Assembly: GCA_964570685.1 (NCBI GenBank)
Contig: CAZMZC010000082.1
Span: 1-10,755 of the forward strand
Direction of reading: 5' to 3'
DNA length: 10,755 nt
Source: UBA1189 sp964570685
GTDB lineage: Bacteria; Bacteroidota; Bacteroidia; Bacteroidales; Bacteroidaceae
Part shown: in pieces, positions 5,482 to 10,755 of the stretch
How the letters are laid out: the number at the start of each line of letters is the position of its first letter
How positions within the stretch are numbered: position 1 is the stretch's first letter
Notes under the pieces: model-generated
What the model saw: the letters and a program-made list of their open reading frames with translations, nothing else
The model's database searches: none
Told to the model about the DNA's origin: nothing
Position numbers and translations under genes: made by a program

Positions 5482-6240
5482 ATGAAAAGAGAGCTCGACC
5501 TTGCCGTGAGCAGCTACGGCAAGGTGAAACCACTGGCATACGATATGGTGCTACTCCCATGGGGCGCCACCGAGCCACACAACCTACACCTCCCCTACCT
5601 CACCGACTGCATACTAAGCCATGCCATCGCCGTAGATACCGCCCACAAGGCATTGGAGCAATATGGCCTGCGCTGCATGGTGATGCCCTATGTGACGGCA
5701 GGCTCGCAAAACCCTGGACAGCGTGAGCTGCCCTTCTGCATCCACTACCGTTATGAGACGCAGAAGGCCATCCTCACAGATATAGCATCATCGCTCTACG
5801 CTCAAGGGCACCGCCGCCTGCTCATCATCAACGGGCATGGGGGCAACTCCTTCAAGAGCATGATACGCGACCTCTCGATTGACTATCCCGACCTGCTCAT
5901 CGCCTGCAGCGAATGGTACACCTTCGTGCCCAAGGCGGGATACTTTGACCAGCCGGGCGACCATGCCGACGAGGTGGAGACATCGGTCATGATGCACTAT
6001 CACCCCGAGCTGGTAGACCTCAATGAGGCAGGTAGCGGTGCCTCGCGCACCTTCACCTCGCAGATGCTGCGCGATAAGGTGGCTTGGGTACCACGCCATT
6101 GGCAACAGGTAACAGACGACACAGGTATAGGCGACCCGCGCAGCGCCACCGCCGAGAAAGGCAAGCGCTATGCCGGAGCCGTAGTGGAGCGCTATGCACA
6201 GCTCGTCAAGGAACTGTGCGAAGGTATCGGGTACCGATAA
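5482..6240 (+). CDS. Creatininase-family metal-dependent amidohydrolase
   Basis: This 252-residue cytoplasmic protein carries the three family signatures: LPWGATEPHNLHLPYLTD (residues 25-42), giving the metal ligands E31, H33 and D42; NGHGGN (117-122); and GDHADEVETS (159-168) with E166. Length fits the family (about 230-270). Members are binuclear metal enzymes that open cyclic amides or cleave formamide-type bonds: creatininase itself, FAPy deformylase in archaeal flavin synthesis, and MftE in mycofactocin maturation. NGHGGN rather than NGHYEN argues against true creatininase and for one of the other branches; the substrate cannot be named from this. The start at 5482 is preferred because the frame's earlier ATG at 5425 lies upstream of the promoter box. 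The lpdA gene follows after 40 bases and is probably cotranscribed. Confidence 0.85.
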   Translation: MKRELDLAVSSYGKVKPLAYDMVLLPWGATEPHNLHLPYLTDCILSHAIAVDTAHKALEQYGLRCMVMPYVTAGSQNPGQRELPFCIHYRYETQKAILTDIASSLYAQGHRRLLIINGHGGNSFKSMIRDLSIDYPDLLIACSEWYTFVPKAGYFDQPGDHADEVETSVMMHYHPELVDLNEAGSGASRTFTSQMLRDKVAWVPRHWQQVTDDTGIGDPRSATAEKGKRYAGAVVERYAQLVKELCEGIGYR

Positions 6241-6280
6241 ACTCAAGAACTTATAAACTCATCAACTGAAAAAGAATACC

Positions 6281-7642
6281 ATGTTTGACATTGCAATCAT
6301 CGGCGGAGGCCCCGGAGGCTACGTAGCCGCAGAGAAAGCCGGCAAGAACGGTTTGAAGACCATCCTGTTTGAGAAGAAAGACCTTGGAGGCGTATGCCTC
6401 AACGAAGGCTGTATACCCACCAAGACGCTGCTCTACAGTGCCAAGCTATACGACCACACACGCGGTAGCGAGAAGTACGGAGTGCGCGTCGAGAGCGCCG
6501 AACTGGATTACAAGAAGATGACCGACCGCAAGACCAAGGTGATACGCAAGCTCGTGGCAGGCGTAGGGCTGAAGATGAAGAATGCCGGCGTGCAGGTTGT
6601 CAAGGCCGAAGCCATGATAGAGGGGCGCACCGCCGAGGGAGCCATCCGCATCAGTGCCGACGGCGAGACCTACGAGGCCAAGAACCTGCTTTTGTGTACC
6701 GGCTCGGAGACCTTCATACCCCCCATCCCCGGAATCGACCCGCAGGCCAACGATGCCATCGTCACCAACCGCGAGCTGCTAGCTATGAAAGAAGCCCCTT
6801 CGAGCTTAGTCATCATCGGCGGCGGTGTCATAGGCATGGAATTTGCCTCCCTATATAATAGTATAGGAATAGAAGTGCATGTGGTGGAGATGCTACCCGA
6901 GATATTGGGGGCACTCGACAAGGAAATCAGCGCCATGCTGCGTGCCCGCTACACGAAGAAGGGCGTACACTTCCACCTCTCGTGCAAGGTTACCGGCGTA
7001 GAGGAGCACAAGGTGACTTTCGTAGATGCCGAGGGCACCGAGCACATCATTGAGGGTGACAAGATTCTCGTGAGTGTAGGCCGCCGCCCCGTGACACAGG
7101 GCTTCGGGCTCGAGACACTGGGCGTAGAGCTTGAGCGTGGCGGTGTCAAGGTAGACAGACGCATGCGCACCAACGTCGAGGGCGTATACGCCGCAGGCGA
7201 CATCACCGGCTTCTCCCTGCTGGCCCACACTGCAAGCCGCGAGGGCGAAGTGGCCGTCAATACCATCTGCGGCATAGAAGACGTCATGTGCTACGACGCC
7301 ATCCCCGGCATCGTATACACCAATCCCGAGGTGGCAGGCGTAGGCCTCACCGAAGAGGAAGCACAGAAGCGCGGCATAGCCTACGACTGCCTGAAGCTCC
7401 CCATGGCCTACTCGGGCCGCTTCGTAGCCGAGAATGAGGGCGGCGAAGGAGTGTGCAAGGTAATCACCGACCAAGCCACCGGCCGCATACTGGGCGTACA
7501 CATGCTGGGCAACCCATGCAGCGAAATCATCAGCAGTGCCTGCATAGCCATCGAGCAGGGCATGACCGTCCATGAGCTCGAGCGCGTGGTATTCCCCCAC
7601 CCCACCGTATCAGAAATCCTCAAAGAAACCATTTTAATGTAG
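6281..7642 (+). CDS. lpdA: Dihydrolipoyl dehydrogenase (E3)
   Basis: Reoxidises dihydrolipoyl groups with NAD+ in 2-oxo-acid dehydrogenase complexes or the glycine cleavage system; a homodimeric cytoplasmic flavoprotein. The 453-residue sequence has the FAD-binding GGGPGG (8-13), the redox disulfide GGVCLNEGCIPTK with C39 and C44, the NAD-binding IIGGGVIGMEFASLY (about 177-191), the second FAD contact YAAGDITG (about 303-310) and the C-terminal HPTVSE (H440, E445) that supplies the catalytic His-Glu pair of the partner subunit. Length is normal. No E1, E2 or glycine-cleavage gene is adjacent, so the E3 is probably shared by complexes encoded elsewhere. It lies 40 bases downstream of the creatininase-family gene with no separate promoter box, suggesting one transcript. 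Related flavoprotein disulfide reductases are excluded by the C-terminal HPTVSE plus the CxxxxC spacing of the Lpd type. Confidence 0.93.
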   Translation: MFDIAIIGGGPGGYVAAEKAGKNGLKTILFEKKDLGGVCLNEGCIPTKTLLYSAKLYDHTRGSEKYGVRVESAELDYKKMTDRKTKVIRKLVAGVGLKMKNAGVQVVKAEAMIEGRTAEGAIRISADGETYEAKNLLLCTGSETFIPPIPGIDPQANDAIVTNRELLAMKEAPSSLVIIGGGVIGMEFASLYNSIGIEVHVVEMLPEILGALDKEISAMLRARYTKKGVHFHLSCKVTGVEEHKVTFVDAEGTEHIIEGDKILVSVGRRPVTQGFGLETLGVELERGGVKVDRRMRTNVEGVYAAGDITGFSLLAHTASREGEVAVNTICGIEDVMCYDAIPGIVYTNPEVAGVGLTEEEAQKRGIAYDCLKLPMAYSGRFVAENEGGEGVCKVITDQATGRILGVHMLGNPCSEIISSACIAIEQGMTVHELERVVFPHPTVSEILKETILM

Positions 7643-7666
7643 CGGGACGAAAAAATTTATCCTTTT

Positions 7667-7701
7667 TTGACACCTACTTATAGAAAAAAGCCGTTACTTT
7701 G
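7667..7701 (+). promoter_or_regulatory. Probable promoter of the inositol-phosphate synthase gene
   Basis: TTACTTTG (7694-7701) is one base off TAnnTTTG and ends 29 bases before the ATG. TTGAC (7667-7671) upstream may serve as the -33 element, but the 24-base spacing is longer than usual. Confidence 0.5.
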
Positions 7702-7730
7702 CATATTCAAACAAAAAAAACATACACGAT

Positions 7731-9029
7731 ATGAACGAAACGACAGTACGCCCCGCAAGCGGTAAACTCGGTGTGATGTGCGTAGGTCTCGGCGCAGTGA
7801 CCACCACCACCATCATAGGTACACTGATGGCACGCAAAGGGCTCACACAACCCATAGGTTCCTTTGCCTGCGACGGCATCATGCGCCTCGGCAAGGGTCA
7901 CGACAAGGTATACAAGGAGGTCAAGGACATCATCCCCGTAGCCTCGCTCGACGACATCGTATTCGGCGCGTGGGACATCTATGAAGACGACGCCTACGAA
8001 GCCGCCATCAAGGCCGACGTGCTCAAGCAGCGCGACATCGACCCCGTGGCCGACGAACTTCACGCCATCAAGCCCTACAAGGCTCTGTATGAGAAGGAGT
8101 ATGCCACTAATATCGACGGCCCCAACGTGAAGACCGGCACACTGAAGGAGCGCACCGATGCACTGCGCGAAGACATACGCACCTTCAAGGCCCAGCACCA
8201 GTGCGACCGCGTAGTGGTAATCTGGATTGCCAGCACCGAGAAGTATGTAGCCCGCAATGCCGAGGCACACGACACGCTGGCAGGCTTCGAACAAGCCCTC
8301 GAAGCAGGCGACACCACCGTGATAGCCCCCTCCATGTGCTACGCCTATGCCGCCATGCGCGAAGGCTGCCCCTTCGTGATGGGTGCCCCCAACCTCTGTG
8401 TAGATATGCCCGCCATGTGGCAGCTCGCCGAAGAGTGTCAGGTACCCATTGCCGGTAAGGACTTCAAGAGCGGACAGACGATGATGAAAACCGTGCTCGC
8501 ACCCGCCTTCTTCACCCGCCAGCTCGGCGTACACGGATGGTTCTCGACCAATATCTTAGGTAACCGCGACGGCATCGTGCTCGACAATCCCGAGAACTTC
8601 GAGACCAAGCGCCGCAGTAAGATGAGCGCCGTAGAGAACATCCTCGATGCCGATGTATACCCCGACCTCTACAGCGACATCTATCACAAGGTGCGCATCA
8701 ACTACTACCCCCCTCGCGGCGACGAGAAAGAGGCGTGGGACAACATCGACCTCTTCGGCTGGATGGGCTACCCCATGACCATCAAGGTCAACTTCCTCTG
8801 CCGCGACTCCATCCTTGCCGCCCCCTTAGCCCTCGACCTCGTGCTCTTCTCCGACGTAGCCCTGCGTGCAGGTCTCTCAGGCATACAGGAGTGGCTCTCA
8901 TTCTACTGCAAGGCCCCTATGCACAAAGACGGTGACAAGCCCGTACACGACCTCTTCAAGCAATTTGCCATGCTCAAGAACAAGGTACGTGAACTCGGAG
9001 GTTACGAAGCCGACCAGGAGTTGGATTAA
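7731..9029 (+). CDS. ino1: myo-Inositol-3-phosphate (1L-) synthase
   Basis: Converts glucose 6-phosphate to 1L-myo-inositol 1-phosphate with bound NAD+, the committed step of inositol synthesis. The 432-residue protein has the Rossmann loop GLGAVTTTT (19-27), the conserved WIASTEKY segment, KDFKSGQTMMKTVLAPAF in the catalytic region, STNILGNRDGIVLDNPENFETKRRSK (the counterpart of the family's N-x-x-G-N-x-D-G...SK block) and the C-terminal PLALDLVLFSDVALRAG. Length fits bacterial forms, shorter than the eukaryotic INO1. In Bacteroides the product feeds phosphatidylinositol and inositol sphingolipid synthesis, where the synthase gene is grouped with lipid transferase genes. Here it stands alone: lpdA lies upstream, and a convergent metK downstream beyond a shared terminator. 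It has its own probable promoter. The family call is strong; the lipid role is inferred from relatives. Confidence 0.92.
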   Translation: MNETTVRPASGKLGVMCVGLGAVTTTTIIGTLMARKGLTQPIGSFACDGIMRLGKGHDKVYKEVKDIIPVASLDDIVFGAWDIYEDDAYEAAIKADVLKQRDIDPVADELHAIKPYKALYEKEYATNIDGPNVKTGTLKERTDALREDIRTFKAQHQCDRVVVIWIASTEKYVARNAEAHDTLAGFEQALEAGDTTVIAPSMCYAYAAMREGCPFVMGAPNLCVDMPAMWQLAEECQVPIAGKDFKSGQTMMKTVLAPAFFTRQLGVHGWFSTNILGNRDGIVLDNPENFETKRRSKMSAVENILDADVYPDLYSDIYHKVRINYYPPRGDEKEAWDNIDLFGWMGYPMTIKVNFLCRDSILAAPLALDLVLFSDVALRAGLSGIQEWLSFYCKAPMHKDGDKPVHDLFKQFAMLKNKVRELGGYEADQELD

Positions 9030-9053
9030 CCAAGTCCCAACGCATACACAGAC

Positions 9054-9089
9054 AACAATAGGGCACCCCTGCGAGGGTGCCCTATTGTT
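9054..9089. terminator. Bidirectional terminator between the inositol-phosphate synthase gene and metK
   Basis: AACAATAGGGCACCC (9054-9068) and GGGTGCCCTATTGTT (9075-9089) form a perfect 15-bp stem with a 6-base loop. It lies 25 bases past the plus-strand stop and 26 bases past the minus-strand metK stop, so one hairpin can end both convergent transcripts, although the T-rich tails are short. Confidence 0.8.
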
Positions 9090-9115
9090 ATATACGCGTA
9101 TACTGCGGCGATTCC

Positions 9116-10408
9116 TTACAGGCCGAAAGCTTCGCGCACTTTGTCTACGTAGTCGAGCTTTTCCCAAGTGAAGAGCTCTACGGTGACGTCTTTCTCGCCT
9201 TCGTAGCGTGAACTGAAGTGCTTGGTCACTACTTGTGGTTTGCGGCCCATGTGTCCGTAGGCAGCAGTCTCGGTGTAGATGGGGTTGCGCAGCTTGAGGC
9301 GTTCCTCGATAGCCTTGGGGCGGAGGTCGAAGAGCTGGTCAATCTTGCGGGCGATTTCACCATCGGTCATATTCACACGGCTACGGCCATAAGTATCTAC
9401 ATAGATATTGATGGGCTTAGCCACGCCAATGGCATAGGACACTTGCACGAGCATCTCGTCGGCCACACCAGCTGCCACGAGGTTCTTGGCGATGTGACGG
9501 GCTGCGTAGGCGGCACTGCGGTCTACCTTGCTAGGATCCTTACCACTGAAAGCACCGCCGCCGTGGGCTCCCTTGCCACCATAGGTGTCTACGATAATCT
9601 TGCGACCAGTGAGTCCAGTGTCGCCATGGGGACCACCGATGACAAACTTGCCTGTGGGGTTCACATGATAGGTAATATTGTCGTTGAAGAGAGCGAGCAC
9701 GTCCTCGTTGTGTATGCCTGCGATGACGCGAGGCATGAGCACTTCGATGACGTCGCGGCGTATCTGTGCCAGCATCTGCTCGTCGGCCTTGAGCTGTGCC
9801 TCTTTACTGCTGTCGGCAGGAGCCACGAACTCGTCGTGCTGGGTAGACACCACGATGGTGTCGATGCGTACGGGCTTGCCATTGTCGTCATACTCGATGG
9901 TCACCTGGCTCTTGGCATCGGGGCGTAGGTAGGTCATCTGCTTGCCTTCTCGGCGAATGTCAGCCAGCACTTTGAGGATATTGTGCGCAAGGTCGAGCGA
10001 GAGAGGCATATAGTCTTCGGTCTCATTGGTGGCATAGCCAAACATCATACCCTGGTCGCCGGCACCCTGATTCATGGGGTCTTCGCGCTCCACACCACGG
10101 TTGATGTCGGCACTCTGCTCATGAATGGCAGAGAACACGCCACACGAGTTGCCCTCAAACATGTATTCGCTCTTCGTATAGCCTATCTTGTTGATTACTT
10201 CGCGTGCGATGAGCTGGAGGTCAACGTATGCACTTGTCTTCACTTCACCGGCGATGACTACCTGTCCGGTGGTTACTAACGTTTCGCAAGCTACTTTCGA
10301 GTTGGGGTCATAGGCCAGCAACTTGTCCAGTACAGCGTCCGAAATTTGGTCGGCCACTTTGTCGGGGTGTCCTTCAGACACCGATTCGGATGTAAATAAG
10401 TATCCCAT
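9116..10408 (-). CDS. metK: S-adenosylmethionine synthase
   Basis: Makes AdoMet from ATP and methionine in the cytoplasm. The 430-residue protein has the N-terminal SEGHPDKVADQISDAVLD (GHPDK at 13-17), the methionine/ATP-site GAGDQGMMFGYA (115-126) and the phosphate-binding GGGAFSGKDPSKVDRSAAY (283-301). It is longer than the E. coli enzyme (384) and agrees with the Bacteroidales form, with the extra residues spread through the middle (for instance 190-225) and at the C-terminus. It is transcribed alone, opposite to the preceding genes, from a promoter near 10548-10578, through a leader of about 130 bases that holds a SAM-II-type aptamer, so its own product should repress it. The start MGYLFTSESVSEGHPDK is the conserved N-terminus. 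Confidence 0.97.
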   Translation of the reverse strand: MGYLFTSESVSEGHPDKVADQISDAVLDKLLAYDPNSKVACETLVTTGQVVIAGEVKTSAYVDLQLIAREVINKIGYTKSEYMFEGNSCGVFSAIHEQSADINRGVEREDPMNQGAGDQGMMFGYATNETEDYMPLSLDLAHNILKVLADIRREGKQMTYLRPDAKSQVTIEYDDNGKPVRIDTIVVSTQHDEFVAPADSSKEAQLKADEQMLAQIRRDVIEVLMPRVIAGIHNEDVLALFNDNITYHVNPTGKFVIGGPHGDTGLTGRKIIVDTYGGKGAHGGGAFSGKDPSKVDRSAAYAARHIAKNLVAAGVADEMLVQVSYAIGVAKPINIYVDTYGRSRVNMTDGEIARKIDQLFDLRPKAIEERLKLRNPIYTETAAYGHMGRKPQVVTKHFSSRYEGEKDVTVELFTWEKLDYVDKVREAFGL

Positions 10409-10470
10409 TAGTAATAGGGGTTAAGTTTGTTAAACATTCAAAACATTCTGGGATAGTCGAGAGAATGCAT

Positions 10471-10487
10471 ACAGCAGTGGAAGCTGT
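10471..10487 (-). promoter_or_regulatory. Alternative hairpin competing with the SAM-II pseudoknot
   Basis: On minus ACAGC (10487-10483) can pair with GCTGT (10475-10471) across 7 bases. The first arm overlaps the 3' pseudoknot arm CAGCT of the aptamer, so the two structures exclude each other. This is a plausible expression-platform switch. A weaker stem (minus CATTCT / AGAATG, then TTTTG) follows at about 10438-10468. Confidence 0.45.
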
Positions 10488-10535
10488 GTTTTAGCATTTT
10501 TTACTGTGGTTGCAAGCAGCTCAAATCTATCCACC
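10481..10535 (-). ncRNA. SAM-II-type riboswitch aptamer in the metK leader
   Basis: Read on minus, the leader matches the SAM-II (H-type pseudoknot) pattern block by block. P1 is formed by GTGG (10534-10531) with CCAC (10509-10506). The first loop has GATTTGA. A TTGCAA precedes the 3' P1 strand, and AATGCTAAAA follows it. The pseudoknot helix can form between AGCTG (10521-10517) and CAGCT (10486-10482). These match the known SAM-II order: stem, GATTTA-like loop, TTGCAA, stem, A-rich stretch, GCTAAAA. SAM-II elements control methionine and AdoMet genes in Alphaproteobacteria and Bacteroidota, fitting the downstream metK. The aptamer starts only a few bases after the predicted transcription start and ends about 73 bases before the ATG. 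Confidence 0.8.
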
Positions 10536-10547
10536 TTGTTTCGGCTG

Positions 10548-10578
10548 CAAAATTAGTGTAAACCGAACGAAATATCAA
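10548..10578 (-). promoter_or_regulatory. Promoter of metK
   Basis: On minus, TTG (10578-10576), a 20-base spacer and TAATTTTG (10555-10548), a full TAnnTTTG match. The start of transcription should fall near 10541, just before the aptamer. Confidence 0.75.
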
Positions 10579-10755
10579 ATTTCAACGAGTGAAAGTAGAG
10601 AAAATGCTTGTATTTTCTTTACTGAGCGAGGCAGAAATTCAATTTTATTAAATTTATTTGAATATTTCTGAGGCGCAGCCTAATTTCTTCTTTGCACAGC
10701 AAAGATAAAGTTAGTGCAAGCCGAGTGAATTATTAATTTTATTTGTACCTTTGCC
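10553..10755. other. AT-rich intergenic region with a diverged direct repeat and an outward promoter box
   Basis: No gene is seen on either strand. TTAGTG-AA-CCGA-GAA occurs twice (10553-10571 and 10711-10729), diverged at four positions. Dyads include AGAAAAT/ATTTTCT (about 10598-10620), CAGAAATTCAA with a bulged complement (about 10631-10670), AGGC-GCA-GCCT (10671-10681) and CTTTGC-ACA-GCAAAG (10690-10704). TACCTTTG at 10746-10753 is a full -7 match on plus, and probably drives a gene to the right of the window; its -33 is weak. TATCTTTG also occurs on minus (10707-10700). Confidence 0.5.

Noticed and set aside
7707..8534. Long antisense open frame over the inositol-phosphate synthase gene
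   Set aside because: It is a shadow produced by GC-rich codon use of the real gene; the residues are Gly/Val/His-rich without family motifs.
9218..9928. Plus-strand open frame of 236 codons opposite metK
   Set aside because: It is the antisense shadow of a clear metK; there is no promoter or domain.

Overview
The window looks like a chromosomal segment of a Bacteroidales bacterium (Bacteroides/Prevotella-like); the sequence does not fix the genus. The support is promoter boxes of the Bacteroidota TAnnTTTG type before most transcription units, a SAM-II-type aptamer before metK, a 430-residue MetK, a bacterial myo-inositol-phosphate synthase of the kind found in this phylum, and a pair of small helix-turn-helix proteins typical of Bacteroidales mobile elements.

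Left part (1-4080) is AT-rich accessory DNA. On the minus strand there is a restriction-modification operon: a small XRE-type controller, then a 720-residue protein fusing a PD-(D/E)XK nuclease-like domain to an N6-adenine methyltransferase, then (overlapping ATGA, cut by the window edge) the start of what is probably the specificity subunit. This order resembles BcgI-like type IIB/IIG systems. A roughly 750-base non-coding stretch rich in inverted repeats follows. Next come two plus-strand HTH genes of the excisionase/MerR-like class; the first is broken by one in-frame TAA. A strong terminator and a terminator-like perfect inverted repeat close the region just beside the 3' end of tRNA-Phe. 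No integrase is visible, but this arrangement suggests the remains or the edge of an element inserted at that tRNA.

Middle (4083-4495): divergent tRNA-Phe(GAA) on minus and tRNA-Pro(CGG) on plus, each with a recognisable promoter. A 12-bp hairpin follows tRNA-Pro directly.

Right part (4495-10408) is GC-richer core DNA. It holds a secreted, divergent retropepsin-like protein, a creatininase-family amidohydrolase, dihydrolipoyl dehydrogenase and inositol-3-phosphate synthase, all on plus. They face a convergent metK on minus across a shared 15-bp bidirectional terminator. metK has its own promoter and a SAM-II-type riboswitch leader in which the pseudoknot arm can be captured by a downstream hairpin. 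The last 200 bases hold a repeat-bearing, AT-rich intergenic region with an outward promoter box for a gene beyond the window.

No clearly new multi-gene system is visible. The items most worth a second look are the metK leader switch, the nonsense-interrupted HTH gene, the controller/R-M fusion operon, the competing hairpins in the left gap, the two-lobed protease-like protein with an altered first motif, and the inositol-phosphate synthase without adjacent inositol-lipid genes.
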